Positions 29,628-39,187 are shown, counted from the stretch's first letter. The stretch: DNA of 64,000 nt from Geodermatophilaceae bacterium NBWT11 (GCA_014218215.1 CP043652.1:3472001-3536000); one strand, 5' to 3'. Numbers and translations are program-made. Notes: generated by a model not told the origin, from the sequence alone.

Positions 29628-30395
29628 GTGCCGCACCCGACCCGCCAGCGCATCCTCATCACCGGGGCCAGCTCCGGACTCGGCGAGGGCATGGCCCGCC
29701 GGTTCGCCGCCCTCGGCCGCGACCTGGCGCTGGTCGCCCGCCGCACCGACCGGCTCGACGCCCTCCGGGAGGAGCTGACCGCCGCCCACCCCGGCGTCAC
29801 CGTCCTGACTGCCGCGCTGGACGTCGACGACCCGGCCGCGGTCGCCGAGGTCGTGCCCCGGCTGGCCGCCGAGCTCGGCGGCCTGGACCGCTTCATCGCC
29901 AACGCCGGGCTGGGCAAGGGCGTCCCGGTGGGCACCGGGGGAGCCGCACCCAACCGGGCGGTGCTCACCACCAACGTGCTCGGCACGCACGCCTGCTGCG
30001 AGGCCGCGGTCGCCCTCTTCCGGGCCCAGGGGCACGGCCACCTCGTGGTGGTCTCCTCGGTCGCCGGGGTGCGCGGCATGGGTGGCACCCGGACGGCGTA
30101 CGCCACCTCCAAGGCCGCGGACGCCGTCCTCGCCGAGGGCATCCGGGCCGACCTGCTGTCCTCCCGGGCCACCCGCCGGATCCGGGTGACGACGATCCAC
30201 CCCGGCTTCATCGAGACCGACATCAACACCGGACGACGGGGCCCGTTCACCGTCGACCTGGACACCGGGGTGGACGCGATGACCGCCGCCGTCGAGCGCG
30301 AGCCGGTGCGGGCCTACGTGCCGGAGTGGCCGTGGCGCCCGGTCGCGGCCCTGCTGCGCGCGCTGCCCCTCCCGGTGGCCGCGCGCCTCTCCTAG
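29628..30395 (+). CDS. Short-chain dehydrogenase/reductase
   Basis: 255 residues from the GTG at 29628. Cofactor loop ITGASSGLGEGMA followed by VARRTDRLDAL (Arg residues favour NADPH), ANAGLGKG, catalytic Ser in VSSVAGVRG and YATSK. C-terminal VPEWPWRPVAALLRALPL resembles SDRs with a terminal hydrophobic patch, such as mycobacterial oxidoreductases. Substrate unknown. Inserted between the DsbA-family gene and rpiB, an addition to the conserved order. Confidence 0.88.
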   Translation: MPHPTRQRILITGASSGLGEGMARRFAALGRDLALVARRTDRLDALREELTAAHPGVTVLTAALDVDDPAAVAEVVPRLAAELGGLDRFIANAGLGKGVPVGTGGAAPNRAVLTTNVLGTHACCEAAVALFRAQGHGHLVVVSSVAGVRGMGGTRTAYATSKAADAVLAEGIRADLLSSRATRRIRVTTIHPGFIETDINTGRRGPFTVDLDTGVDAMTAAVEREPVRAYVPEWPWRPVAALLRALPLPVAARLS

Positions 30396-30409
30396 GGGAG
30401 GATCGCGGC

Positions 30410-30877
30410 ATGCGCGTCTTCCTCGGCACCGACCACGCCGGACTCGAGCTCAAGGCCCACCTGCTGGAGGCGGTCGCCGCCGCCGGGTACGAGCCGGTCG
30501 ACTGCGGGGCGTTCGACTTCGACCCCGAGGACGACTACCCGCCGTTCTGCATCGAGGTGGGCGAGCGGGTCGTGGTCGAGCCGGGCAGCCTCGGCGTCGT
30601 CATCGGCGGGTCGGGCAACGGCGAGCAGATCGCGGCCAACAAGGTCCCCGGCGTCCGCGCGGCACTGGTCTGGAACCGGTCCACCGCCGAGCTGGCCCGC
30701 CAGCACAACGACGCCAACGTGGTCGCCGTCGGCGGCCGGCAGCACAGCGTCGAGGAGGCCACCGAGCTGGTGCTGCTCTTCCTGGCCACCCCGTTCAGCG
30801 ACGAGGAGCGGCACGTGCGCCGGATCGGCCTGGTCAGCGCCTACGAGCAGGAGCGCCACCACCCCGCGGGGGGCTGA
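30410..30877 (+). CDS. rpiB: Ribose-5-phosphate isomerase B
   Basis: 155 residues from the ATG at 30410, with GGGGAGGA upstream. FLGTDHAGLELK at the N terminus and the phosphate-binding loop GGSGNGEQIAANKVPG. The Cys of E. coli RpiB (CGTG) is replaced by the Glu-containing actinobacterial loop, as known for the M. tuberculosis enzyme. Interconverts ribose-5-P and ribulose-5-P. Confidence 0.95.
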   Translation: MRVFLGTDHAGLELKAHLLEAVAAAGYEPVDCGAFDFDPEDDYPPFCIEVGERVVVEPGSLGVVIGGSGNGEQIAANKVPGVRAALVWNRSTAELARQHNDANVVAVGGRQHSVEEATELVLLFLATPFSDEERHVRRIGLVSAYEQERHHPAGG

Positions 30878-30880
30878 GCC

Positions 30881-31453
30881 GTGACCGGGGACGACGTCCG
30901 CACCGCGGTCGACGAGGCCGCCGCCTTCCTGGCGATGGCACCGGACCCGTCGGCCCCGGTGCCGCTGGTCGACACCGACGTCGCCGGCGTCGTCTGGCAC
31001 GTGGGGGAGACCCTGCACTGGTACGGCCACGACCTGCTGGTCGGCCGGGTGGACCTCACCGCCGGCCGGTACGAGCGCGACCCTGAAGCCGGCTACGGCC
31101 GGTTGATCACCGGACTGACCAGCTGGGGCGAGGTGCTCGCCCGGGTGCTGGACGGCGCCGACCCCGGCGAGCGCGGCTTCCACGGCTGGGGCTCACCCGA
31201 CCCGGCCGGCTTCGCCGCGATGGCCTGCGCGGAGGTCCTGGTGCACACCGGGGACGTCGCCGAGGCGACCGACCGGTCGTTCGGGGTCCCGGCCGACCTG
31301 GCTGCCGCGACGCTCGCGCGGCTCTTCCCCGAGGCGCCGACCGACACCGACCCGTCCACCACGCTGCGCTGGGCGACCGGGCGGGCCGACCTGCCCGGCC
31401 GCCCGCGCCCGGCCACCTGGCGCTACCGGGTGGAGCCGCTCAGAACTCCGTGA
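30881..31453 (+). CDS. DinB/mycothiol-dependent maleylpyruvate isomerase-like protein
   Basis: 190 residues from the GTG at 30881, 3 nt after rpiB. Helical-bundle features of the DinB-like metal-dependent family: WHVGETLHWYGHDLLVGR near the middle of the first half and EVLVHTGDVAEA later, giving candidate metal His residues. Related proteins use mycothiol as cofactor; the substrate here is unknown. The 3' end overlaps the convergent acetyltransferase gene by 14 nt. Confidence 0.75.
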   Translation: MTGDDVRTAVDEAAAFLAMAPDPSAPVPLVDTDVAGVVWHVGETLHWYGHDLLVGRVDLTAGRYERDPEAGYGRLITGLTSWGEVLARVLDGADPGERGFHGWGSPDPAGFAAMACAEVLVHTGDVAEATDRSFGVPADLAAATLARLFPEAPTDTDPSTTLRWATGRADLPGRPRPATWRYRVEPLRTP

Positions 31454-32684
31454 CGCACCAGGGCGCCACCGGCCAGGAGAACGACGTCGAGGCCAGCGTG
31501 ACCGCCCCGGGGCTCACCTCGGTCACCCGGCCCGCGGCGTGCAGCGCGGCCAGCGACGTGCCGCCCAGGTAGGCCGCGCCCAGCTCCTCGACGCCCAGCA
31601 CCAGGTCCGGGTCGCGGTCGGTGCGGCCGCAGTACCCACCCGCGGGGTGTCCCGACAGCCGCCAGCGGCCTTCGTTCCACGGGCAGAACGGGTCGCGCAC
31701 CTCGATCACCAGGTCGATCGGCGCGGGGTAGCGGCGGGCAGCCAGCGCCCGGTCGACGTCGACCAGTCGCACCCACAGCCCGTCGAAGGGCCGGGAGGCC
31801 AACGGACGCGGGTCGACCAGCAGGTGCTGCACCGGCTCGCCGACCGGCCCGGCCTCGTAGGTCAGCCGGCGCACCAGGTCGTGGCCCAGCAGGAAGCGCC
31901 ACAGCGCGGCGTGCGCGGTGGGGGTCGCCGACCGGACCTCCTGCACCGTCATCGTCCCGTCGGGCAGCCCGCCGTCGGTCCAGGTGCCCTTGAGCCGGTA
32001 GGTGGCGTACCCGGTCACGGTGCCGTCGGGCTCGGTGTGCAGGGCGAGCTGACGGGGGGTGGCGCCGTGCCGCTGCTCCTCGTCGTCGCGCAGGGTGCGG
32101 GTCCACCAGCGGTCGTCCCGGGCCATCGTCCCGGGCACCTCCCGGCGCACCCGGTCGTACAGCGCGACCGCCGCGGGACGGAACTCCTCGACGTCGACCA
32201 GGGTCACCCGACCCTCGCCAACCGGTGCGTCCGGGCGCAGCCGCAGTCGGGTCGGGTCGGCGCTCCAGCCGCCCTTGACGCTGGCCGGGGCGTACCCGAA
32301 CCGGCCGTAGATGCCGGCCTCGGCCGCCCACAGCGCGGCGACGGGCTCCCGGCCGGCGGCGTGCACCTCGTCGAGCTGCCGGCGCATCACCGCGGTGAGC
32401 ACGCCCTGCCGGCGGTGGGCGGGGGAGACGGTGACCCAGGTGATCCCGGCGGTGGGGACGGCGGCCCCGCCCGGCACGGTCATCTCCAGGCTGTAGACCC
32501 CGGCGGTGGCGTGCACCCGGCCGTCCTCGCCGAACAGGCCCAGCGAGCGGTCCAGCTCGGCCAGCGGGGTGGGGGTGTCCAGGTACGGGCCGGTGGACTG
32601 CTCGCCGAAGACGACGTCCATGGCCCGGCCGAAGCGGGGCCAGTCCTCGACGGTGGCGGGGCGGAGGTCAGCGGGGTCGATCAC
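31440..32684 (-). CDS. Eis-family GNAT N-acetyltransferase
   Basis: 414 residues from the GTG at 32684. N-terminal GNAT domain with the acetyl-CoA loop VSPAHRRQGVLTAVM, the Eis signature LWAAEAGIYGRFGYAPAS, a second GNAT-like domain and a C-terminal sterol-carrier-like fold ending with the carboxylate at Phe-COOH (VTEF). Eis enzymes acetylate amines, including aminoglycosides, at several positions. Acceptor here unknown; resistance is possible but not shown. Confidence 0.88.
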   Translation of the reverse strand: MIDPADLRPATVEDWPRFGRAMDVVFGEQSTGPYLDTPTPLAELDRSLGLFGEDGRVHATAGVYSLEMTVPGGAAVPTAGITWVTVSPAHRRQGVLTAVMRRQLDEVHAAGREPVAALWAAEAGIYGRFGYAPASVKGGWSADPTRLRLRPDAPVGEGRVTLVDVEEFRPAAVALYDRVRREVPGTMARDDRWWTRTLRDDEEQRHGATPRQLALHTEPDGTVTGYATYRLKGTWTDGGLPDGTMTVQEVRSATPTAHAALWRFLLGHDLVRRLTYEAGPVGEPVQHLLVDPRPLASRPFDGLWVRLVDVDRALAARRYPAPIDLVIEVRDPFCPWNEGRWRLSGHPAGGYCGRTDRDPDLVLGVEELGAAYLGGTSLAALHAAGRVTEVSPGAVTLASTSFSWPVAPWCVTEF

Positions 32685-32842
32685 CGGTCAGGTGTACCCG
32701 GCGCGGGCGGGCCGCCGCGACCCGGTTTCCGCGGCACGGGACCGGCACCGGTGTCACCGGACGGTCACCTCGGCGGACCCGGTCGTGTCGGTGGTGGCCG
32801 CTAGGGTCGACCCGTCGTTGCTCTGCCGTTGGAAGAAGGTCC

Positions 32843-34486
32843 ATGCGCTCCGCCGTCGTCCCCTCCGCCGCCCTCGCCGGGCTCCTGCTCCTGTCCGGCT
32901 GCACCGGGTCCTCCGGTGGGGGTGGTGGTGACGCCGCACCGGCCGAGCCGGTGACGGCGGCCCCTGACGCGGCCAGCACGCTGGTCGCCGACACCGACCC
33001 GGCGGCCTCCGCGGTCTCCACCAGCCGGGCGCTGTTCACCAGCTCCCCGGTGGTCGTGGTCGCCGGTGCCGACGACGAGGCCGGTCAGCTGCTGGGCGCC
33101 TCGGCCGCGGTCTCCCTGGGCGTCCCCCTGCTGCTGACCTCCGGCGGCGCCGACGACCCGGTGGCCGACGAGCTCGAGCGGCTCGGCGCCACCGACGTGC
33201 TCGCCGTGGACGCCGAGCTGCCGGCCACCGAGGGCCTCGACGTCGTCTCGGTCCCGGCCACCGCCGAGGCGGTCGCCGAGGCCACCGGGGTCGAGCTGGG
33301 CGCGGCCGACGAGGTCGCCGCCGACGGTGCGGTGGCCGCGGTCGCCGGCCTGGACGGCGACGCCCCCGTGGCGCTGGTGCCCGCCGACGGCTCGGCCGCC
33401 GAGGGGGAGTCCGAGGGCGGCGAGCTGCCCGAGGTGACCCGCGCCGAGCCCCTCGAGGGCGTGGTCGTGCTCGCCAGCGGGAGCGCCGAGTCCCTCGCCG
33501 GGGTCGCCACGGCCCGGGCCGCCGGCGCCACCGTCACCCTCACCGACGGCCAGACCGACCCGCGGGCCTCGGCCTCGGTCGTCGACTCCCTCGCCCAGGC
33601 CCAGCCCGACGCGGTAGTCGTCCTCGGCGCCGACTTCGCCGGCGTGGCCGGCCTGGACTGGAAGACCGCCACCGCGGCCTCGGGCACCCAGCTGCCCGGC
33701 GGTGGGCAGCTGCTGTTCCCCGAGCACTTCTTCGTCGCGCTCTACGGCTACCCCGACGGCGGCGCACTCGGCGTGCTCGGCGAGCAGCCGCTGGAGCAGT
33801 CGATCACCCGGGCCGAGGAGACCGCCGCCCAGTACGACGCCCTGGTGCCCGACCGCACCGTCGTCCCGATGTTCGAGATCATCGTGACCGTGGCCTCGGC
33901 CTCGGCGGGCCCGGACGGCAACTACTCCACCGAGGCCGACCTGGAGACCCTGCGGCCCTACGTGGAGGCGGCCGGCGCGGCCGGGCTCTACGTGGTGCTC
34001 GACCTGCAGCCCGGCCGCACGGACTTCCTCACCCAGGCCCAGCAGTACCAGTCGCTGCTGGAGCTGCCCTACGTCGGTCTCGCGCTGGACCCCGAGTGGC
34101 GGCTGCAGCCGAACCAGGTGCACCTGACCCAGATCGGCCAGGTCGGCATCGACGAGGTCAACCAGGTCGTCACCTGGCTGGCCGACCTGACCCGGGCCAA
34201 CGCGCTGCCGCAGAAGCTGCTGGTGCTGCACCAGTTCCAGGTGCGGATGATCGTCGACCGCGAACGGCTGGACACCAGCCGCGACGAGCTGGCGATCATG
34301 GTGCACGTGGACGGCCAGGGCTCCCAGCCGGCCAAGCAGGACACCTGGAACGTGCTGCACCAGGACGCGCCGAGCCCGCTGTACTGGGGCTGGAAGAACT
34401 TCTACGACGAGGACGAGCCGATGCTCACCCCCGAGCAGACGATCGAGCAGGTCCTCCCCGTGCCGGAGCTCGTCACCTACCAGTGA
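32843..34486 (+). CDS. Large lipoprotein with CWB2-like N-terminal region, function unknown
   Basis: 547 residues. Lipoprotein signal with lipobox LLSGC (Cys20) and a Gly/Ser linker. Residues about 45-270 contain two repeats of the form SSPVVVVAGADDEAGQLLGASAA / GVPLLLTSG / ELERLGATDVLAVD, reminiscent of cell-wall-binding repeat 2 modules. Residues about 285-547 form a separate domain with AGLYVVLDLQPGRTDF, YVGLALDPEWRL and KLLVLHQFQ, suggesting a TIM-barrel-like or glycosidase-like fold; no family recognised. A -10-like TAGGGT lies at 32802-32807. It precedes the sigma-factor gene by 13 nt, so the two are probably cotranscribed. Confidence 0.8.
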   Translation: MRSAVVPSAALAGLLLLSGCTGSSGGGGGDAAPAEPVTAAPDAASTLVADTDPAASAVSTSRALFTSSPVVVVAGADDEAGQLLGASAAVSLGVPLLLTSGGADDPVADELERLGATDVLAVDAELPATEGLDVVSVPATAEAVAEATGVELGAADEVAADGAVAAVAGLDGDAPVALVPADGSAAEGESEGGELPEVTRAEPLEGVVVLASGSAESLAGVATARAAGATVTLTDGQTDPRASASVVDSLAQAQPDAVVVLGADFAGVAGLDWKTATAASGTQLPGGGQLLFPEHFFVALYGYPDGGALGVLGEQPLEQSITRAEETAAQYDALVPDRTVVPMFEIIVTVASASAGPDGNYSTEADLETLRPYVEAAGAAGLYVVLDLQPGRTDFLTQAQQYQSLLELPYVGLALDPEWRLQPNQVHLTQIGQVGIDEVNQVVTWLADLTRANALPQKLLVLHQFQVRMIVDRERLDTSRDELAIMVHVDGQGSQPAKQDTWNVLHQDAPSPLYWGWKNFYDEDEPMLTPEQTIEQVLPVPELVTYQ

Positions 34487-34499
34487 ACCGAGGGACGCC

Positions 34500-35507
34500 G
34501 TGACCGACCTGCTGGGCCCCACCACCGAGGACCGAGCCGACCTCGAGGCGAGGATGGCCACCCACCGCCCCGAGCTGACCGGGTACTGCTACCGGATGCT
34601 GGGCTCCTCCTTCGACGCCGAGGACGCCGTCCAGGACACGATGGTGCGGGCCTGGCGGTCGCTGGAAAAGCTGCAGGGTCCCGGTGCCCTGCGCTCGTGG
34701 CTGTACCGGATCGCCACCAACGTCTGCCTGGACGTCCTCGACGGGCGCAAGCGGCGGGCACTGCCGGTCGACCTCTCCGACGAGCCCTCGGCTCCGGTCG
34801 AGGCGTCGCTGGCGGGCACGCTGCCCGACGGTGCCTGGGTCGAGCCGGCGCTGACCGGCCAGGTCGTGGCCCTCGGGACCGACCCGGCCGAGGTCGCGGT
34901 GCAGCGGGACTCGGTGCGGCTGGCGTTCGTGGCAGCGCTGCAGGTGCTGCCCCCGCGCCAGCGCGCCGTCCTGGTGCTGCGCGAGGTGCTGCGCTGGAAG
35001 GCCGACGAGGTCGCCGACCTGCTCGACACCACGGTGCCGGCGGTCAACAGCGCACTGCAGCGGGCCCGGGCCACGCTGGCCGGGCACGACGGCAAGGCCC
35101 GCCCCGGCGAGGTGGACGCCGAGCAGGCCGAGCTGCTGGCGCGCTACGTCGACGCCTTCCAGCGGTACGACATGGAGGCCTTCGTCGCGCTGCTGCACGC
35201 CGACGCCGTGCAGGACATGCCGCCGTTCACCATGTGGCTGCGCTCGGCGCAGGACGTGGTGGCCTGGATGGTCGGGCCGGGCTCGGCCTGCCGCGGCTCG
35301 GTGCTCATGCCGGTGGAGCTCAACGGGTCGACCGCGTTCGCGCAGTGGAAGCCCAGCGGGCCGGGCGGGGCGTACGAGCCGTTCGCGTTCCAGGCCCTCG
35401 AGGTGCACGACGGGAAGATCAGCCGCATCACGTCGTTCCTGGACACCCGGCTCTTCGAGCTCTTCGGGCTGCCGCAGACCCCGCCGGCGGAGCTGCTGCC
35501 CCGCTGA
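34500..35507 (+). CDS. ECF sigma factor, SigG/SigJ type with SnoaL-like C-terminal domain
   Basis: 335 residues from the GTG at 34500. Sigma region 2 (RPELTGYCYRMLGSSFDAEDAVQDTMVRAWRSLE, residues about 20-55) and region 4 (LQVLPPRQRAVLVLREVL ... VPAVNSALQRARA, about 160-200). A C-terminal NTF2/SnoaL domain (about 215-330) replaces a separate anti-sigma factor in this ECF class and is thought to regulate it directly. No anti-sigma gene is adjacent. Coupled to the lipoprotein gene upstream. Confidence 0.9.
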   Translation: MTDLLGPTTEDRADLEARMATHRPELTGYCYRMLGSSFDAEDAVQDTMVRAWRSLEKLQGPGALRSWLYRIATNVCLDVLDGRKRRALPVDLSDEPSAPVEASLAGTLPDGAWVEPALTGQVVALGTDPAEVAVQRDSVRLAFVAALQVLPPRQRAVLVLREVLRWKADEVADLLDTTVPAVNSALQRARATLAGHDGKARPGEVDAEQAELLARYVDAFQRYDMEAFVALLHADAVQDMPPFTMWLRSAQDVVAWMVGPGSACRGSVLMPVELNGSTAFAQWKPSGPGGAYEPFAFQALEVHDGKISRITSFLDTRLFELFGLPQTPPAELLPR

Positions 35508-35522
35508 GGGTGGGATGTGTGG

Positions 35523-35593
35523 AGCGGGTGACCGGGATCGAACCGGCATGGCCAGCTTGGAAGGCTGGGGCTCTACCATTGAGCTACACCCGC
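35523..35593 (-). tRNA. tRNA-Gly (anticodon UCC)
   Basis: The reverse complement has acceptor GCGGGTG/CACCCGC, D-arm GCTC/GAGC, anticodon loop CTTCCAA on a CCAGC/GCTGG stem, T-arm GCCGG/CCGGT-type with TTCGATC, and discriminator U as expected for tRNA-Gly. No encoded CCA. Divergent from tRNA-Pro. Confidence 0.95.
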
Positions 35594-35662
35594 GAGGTGT
35601 CGTGCGTCCTGCTGCCCGGCCACAGTACCGGTAGCCCGAGGCGCCTAGACTCGCCCCGGCCA

Positions 35663-35736
35663 CGGGGTGTGGCGCAGCTTGGTAGCGCACCTGCTTTGGG
35701 AGCAGGGGGCCGCAGGTTCAAATCCTGTCACCCCGA
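35663..35736 (+). tRNA. tRNA-Pro (anticodon UGG)
   Basis: Acceptor CGGGGTG/CACCCCG, D-arm with GGTA, anticodon loop TTTGGGA, T-arm GCAGG/CCTGT with TTCAAAT, and discriminator A; starts with C as bacterial tRNA-Pro does. A TAGACT at 35646-35651 is a plausible -10. It lies immediately upstream of tig, as in several actinobacteria. Confidence 0.95.
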
Positions 35737-35856
35737 CACCGTCACCGGGTCTCTGCGAGACTCGGGGGCATCCCGGCGTGTCCCGCCCCGTCGTCCTGCG
35801 ACGGGCCGGCCACGCCGACCACCACCTGACGTCTGCACACCGAGGAGCGCTGCGCT

Positions 35857-37365
35857 GTGAAGAGCACCATCGAGAACCTGGGCCCGACCCGGGTCCGGCT
35901 CGCGATCGAGGTGCCGTGGGGCGACCTGGACCACGCCTTCGGCGAGGTCTACAAGGAGCTCGGCCGGCAGGTCAAGGTCCCCGGCTTCCGGCCGGGCAAG
36001 GTCCCCAACCGCATCCTCGACCAGCGGGTCGGCCGTCCCGTCGTCCTGGAGCAGGTCGTCCAGCACGCCGTCCCGGAGGTCTACTCCGAGGTCGTCCGGG
36101 AGAACCAGGTCCGGCCGCTGAGCCAGCCCGACGTCGAGGTCACCCGCATCGACGACGGCGACACCCTGGCCTTCACCGCCGAGGTCGACGTCGCCCCGCA
36201 GCTCGAGCTGCCGGAGCTGGACTCCCTGGCGGTGACCGTCGACGACGTCGAGGTCACCGACGAGGAGATCGACACCCAGGTCTCCACCATGCGGGAGCGC
36301 TTCGCGATGCTCACCGGCGTCGAGCGCGCCGCCGAGGACGGCGACTTCGTCTCCATCGACCTCGTCGCCACGCTGAACGGCGCGGAGCTCGAGGACGGCA
36401 GCACCAGCGGCATGTCCTACGAGGTCGGCACCGGCACCCTGATGGACGGCCTCGACGAGGCCGTGCGCGGGCTGTCCGCCGACGAGTCGGCCACCTTCAC
36501 CTCCCCGCTGCTGTCCGGTGACAACGCCGGCGAGGCCGCCGAGGTCACCGTGACCGTGCGCTCGGTCAAGACCAAGGAGCTCCCCGAGCTCGACGACGAG
36601 TTCGCCTCCACGGCGAGTGAGTTCGACACCCTCGAGGAGCTGCGCGGCGACGTCCGCACCCGGCTCTCCCGGGTGAAGGTCCTGCAGCAGGGCAGCCAGG
36701 CCCGCGACAAGCTGGTCGAGCAGCTGCTGGAGACCATCGAGGTCCCCGTCCCGGACAAGCTCGTCGAGCGCGAGCTCGAGTGGCGCACCCGTGCCATGGA
36801 GCAGGAGCTCGCCCAGGCCGGCATGGACTGGGACGCCTACTTCTCCGCCGCCGGGGTCGACAGCCGCGAGGCCTACGACGCCGACATGAAGTCCAACGTG
36901 GAGAACGCCGTCCGCACCCAGTTCGTGCTGGACGCGATCGCCGACGCCCGTGAGGTCACCGTCGACAACGACGACCTGTCGGCGCAGATCATGGCCCAGG
37001 CCCAGCGCAACCGGGTCAGCCCCGAGCAGTACGCCCAGCAGCTCCAGCAGGGCAACAACATCGCCGACTTCGTCGCCGACGTGCGCCGCACCAAGGCGCT
37101 GGCCCAGCTGCTCGAGCAGACCACGATCACCGACGCCTCGGGCAACCCCGTCGACCTCGAGGCCCTGGCCCCGAAGACGGTCCAGGCTCCTGCTGTCGAG
37201 TCGGCCGAGGACGAGGACGCTGCGGAGTCCGTGGAGGAGACCCCGGTCGAGGCCGAGGCCCCCGCCGTCGACGAGGCCCCGGTCGAGGAGGCCCCGAAGG
37301 CGAAGAAGAAGGCCGCGCCGAAGAAGAAGGCGGCCGCTGCCGCCGAGGACGACGCGGAGGCCTGA
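35857..37365 (+). CDS. tig: Trigger factor
   Basis: 502 residues from a GTG. N-terminal ribosome-binding domain with the [10 protein letters not shown] signature, middle FKBP-type PPIase domain ([16 protein letters not shown]) and C-terminal helical chaperone arms. The tail (last about 60 residues) is an acidic Ala/Glu/Val repeat region ending in [19 protein letters not shown], longer than in E. coli but usual in actinobacteria. It folds nascent chains at the ribosome exit and precedes clpP1P2. Confidence 0.96.
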   Translation: MKSTIENLGPTRVRLAIEVPWGDLDHAFGEVYKELGRQVKVPGFRPGKVPNRILDQRVGRPVVLEQVVQHAVPEVYSEVVRENQVRPLSQPDVEVTRIDDGDTLAFTAEVDVAPQLELPELDSLAVTVDDVEVTDEEIDTQVSTMRERFAMLTGVERAAEDGDFVSIDLVATLNGAELEDGSTSGMSYEVGTGTLMDGLDEAVRGLSADESATFTSPLLSGDNAGEAAEVTVTVRSVKTKELPELDDEFASTASEFDTLEELRGDVRTRLSRVKVLQQGSQARDKLVEQLLETIEVPVPDKLVERELEWRTRAMEQELAQAGMDWDAYFSAAGVDSREAYDADMKSNVENAVRTQFVLDAIADAREVTVDNDDLSAQIMAQAQRNRVSPEQYAQQLQQGNNIADFVADVRRTKALAQLLEQTTITDASGNPVDLEALAPKTVQAPAVESAEDEDAAESVEETPVEAEAPAVDEAPVEEAPKAKKKAAPKKKAAAAAEDDAEA

Positions 37366-37393
37366 TCCCGAGGCCTGATCCACCCGCACGCAC

Positions 37394-37432
37394 CGACGCC
37401 CGTCCCCCCGCACCGCGGAGGGGCGGGTGTCG
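37394..37432 (+). terminator. GC-rich hairpin after tig
   Basis: An imperfect stem of about 12 bp (CGACGCCCG...CCCC with GGGGCGGGTGTCG) follows the tig stop by about 30 nt. Probable terminator between tig and the separately regulated clpP operon. Confidence 0.5.
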
Positions 37433-37458
37433 TCGTCGGTGGGGGAGGGGTGAGGTCG

Positions 37459-37476
37459 CTGCGCCCTCGGCGAACA
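37459..37476 (+). promoter_or_regulatory. ClgR-like operator upstream of clpP1P2
   Basis: Reading the minus strand, TGTTCGCCGAGGGCGCAG matches the ClgR consensus core CGCY-N-A-N-RGCG exactly (core 37462-37472), with one flank mismatch. ClgR activates clpP1P2 and clpC in Corynebacterium, Streptomyces and Mycobacterium. A TAGGGT -10 candidate follows at 37514-37519, about 42 nt downstream, consistent with activator placement. Confidence 0.6.
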
Positions 37477-37652
37477 CCGGCCGTCACGGGAGTGGGCCGT
37501 CGGACCTCCGCGTTAGGGTCGACGTGACACCGAGAAGGCACCCGGGTCCGGCTCCGGCCGGTGCCCGCGCCGTCCCCGGCGGACGACCAGCATCACCGCT
37601 CCACCCGAACCCAGACCGCCAGCACGCCAGTCCCACGGAGGTCACCGCACAC

Positions 37653-38285
37653 GTGAACACCGCACACCCGTCCGCGCCCGTGATGCGCGGCTCCGGGACC
37701 ATGATGAACCTCGGCGACTCGGTCTACGAGCGTCTCCTGCGCGAGCGGATCATCTTCCTCGGCAGCCAGGTCGACGACCAGATCGCCAACCAGCTGGCCG
37801 CCCAGATGCTGCTGCTGTCCGCCGAGGACCCCAAGCGCGACATCCACCTGTACATCAACAGCCCCGGCGGCTCGGTCACCGCGGGCATGGCGATCTACGA
37901 CACGATGCAGTTCATCGACTGCGACGTCGCCACCTACGGGATGGGCCTCGCTGCCTCGATGGGGCAGTTCCTGCTCACCGCCGGCACCGCGGGCAAGCGC
38001 TACGCCCTGCCGCACGCGCGGATCATGATGCACCAGCCCTCGGCCGGTGTCGGGGGCACGGCGTCGGACATCGCGATCCAGGCCGACCTGTTCCGCCGTA
38101 CCAAGAAGGAGCTCAACGAGCTCCAGGCCCAGCACACCGGGCAGACCGTCGAGCGCATCGCCGAGGACTCCGACCGCGACCGCTGGTTCACCGCGGCCGA
38201 GGCGCTGGAGTACGGCTTCGTCGACCACGTGGTCACCAAGGCCTCTGCCACGACCGAGACCGACAACCCGGTCACCGAGAACTGA
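37653..38285 (+). CDS. clpP1: ATP-dependent Clp protease proteolytic subunit ClpP1
   Basis: 210 residues from the GTG at 37653; an ATG at 37683 is a possible shorter start, with maturation expected near [12 protein letters not shown]. Catalytic Ser in [11 protein letters not shown], His in [10 protein letters not shown], plus [11 protein letters not shown]. Actinobacterial ClpP1 forms a mixed tetradecamer with ClpP2. Same operon as clpP2, 17-nt gap. Confidence 0.95.
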   Translation: MNTAHPSAPVMRGSGTMMNLGDSVYERLLRERIIFLGSQVDDQIANQLAAQMLLLSAEDPKRDIHLYINSPGGSVTAGMAIYDTMQFIDCDVATYGMGLAASMGQFLLTAGTAGKRYALPHARIMMHQPSAGVGGTASDIAIQADLFRRTKKELNELQAQHTGQTVERIAEDSDRDRWFTAAEALEYGFVDHVVTKASATTETDNPVTEN

Positions 38286-38302
38286 CGGTCGGAGGACCTG
38301 AC

Positions 38303-38929
38303 ATGAGCTTCGAGATGCCGCAGAGCCGGTACATCCTGCCTTCCTTCACCGAGCGCACCAGCTACGGGATGAAGGAGTCCAACCCCTACAACAAGCTCTT
38401 CGAGGAGCGCATCATCTTCCTCGGGGTGCAGGTCGACGACGCCAGCGCCAACGACGTCATGGCCCAGCTCATCACGCTGGAGTCCAACGACCCCGACCGC
38501 GACATCACGATGTACATCAACAGCCCCGGTGGCTCGTTCACCGCGCTGATGGCCATCTACGACACGATGATGTTCGTCCGCCCCGACATCCAGACCGTCT
38601 GCATGGGCCAGGCCGCCTCGGCTGCCGCCGTCCTGCTGGCCGCCGGGACCAAGGGCAAGCGACTGGCACTGCCCTACTCGCGGGTGCTCATCCACCAGCC
38701 CTCGGGCGAGGCCGGCGGCCAGGTCACCGACCTGGAGATCCACGCCGCGGAGATCGAGCGCGTGCGCACCCAGATGGAGCAGATCCTGTCCCGGCACACC
38801 GGCCGCTCCCAGGAGCAGGTCCGCAAGGACATCGACCGCGACAAGATCCTCACGGCCCAGGAGGCCAAGGAGTACGGGATCGTCGACGAGGTCATCCAGA
38901 GCCGGAAGCTCAACGCCCTCCCGGCCTGA
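38303..38929 (+). CDS. clpP2: ATP-dependent Clp protease proteolytic subunit ClpP2
   Basis: 208 residues from an ATG with GGAGGA upstream. N-terminal propeptide-like [21 protein letters not shown], catalytic Ser in [11 protein letters not shown], His in [14 protein letters not shown] and Asp in the [10 protein letters not shown] region. ClpP2 provides the face docking ClpX/ClpC in actinobacterial ClpP1P2. Confidence 0.95.
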   Translation: MSFEMPQSRYILPSFTERTSYGMKESNPYNKLFEERIIFLGVQVDDASANDVMAQLITLESNDPDRDITMYINSPGGSFTALMAIYDTMMFVRPDIQTVCMGQAASAAAVLLAAGTKGKRLALPYSRVLIHQPSGEAGGQVTDLEIHAAEIERVRTQMEQILSRHTGRSQEQVRKDIDRDKILTAQEAKEYGIVDEVIQSRKLNALPA

Positions 38930-38945
38930 CGCTCGACCCGGCAGC

Positions 38946-38981
38946 GCGGTCGGCGGGGTCCTCCGGGGCCCCGCCGACCGC
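38946..38981 (+). terminator. Hairpin after clpP2
   Basis: Perfect 13-bp stem (38946-38958 with 38969-38981) and 10-nt loop, 16 nt after the clpP2 stop. It separates clpP1P2 from clpX. Confidence 0.8.
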
Positions 38982-39187
38982 GTGACCGGAGCACGTCCCC
39001 GACCCCCGGACCCCCGGGTGCGTCACTGCCCGAGAACGTCGGTGGTGGCCGGTACGGTCGGCGGAACGCCCGATCCCCGGCTCTCGCCGGCTCCCGCCAG
39101 AGGCCCGCTGCCCGGCGGGCGGTCATCGACACAACGAACGAGGGCCCTGCCTCCCCGCAGGCCCGCAGTGACTCGGAGGTCAGCCAG
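38982..39187 (+). other. clpX upstream region
   Basis: About 205 nt without a gene. TACGGT around 39053 is a candidate -10, implying a leader of roughly 130 nt. I see no second ClgR core here. Confidence 0.35.

Noticed and set aside
37524-37652. N-terminal extension of ClpP1 from an upstream ATG
   Set aside because: The extension is Pro/Arg-rich, overlaps the promoter and -10 region, and is absent from the family.
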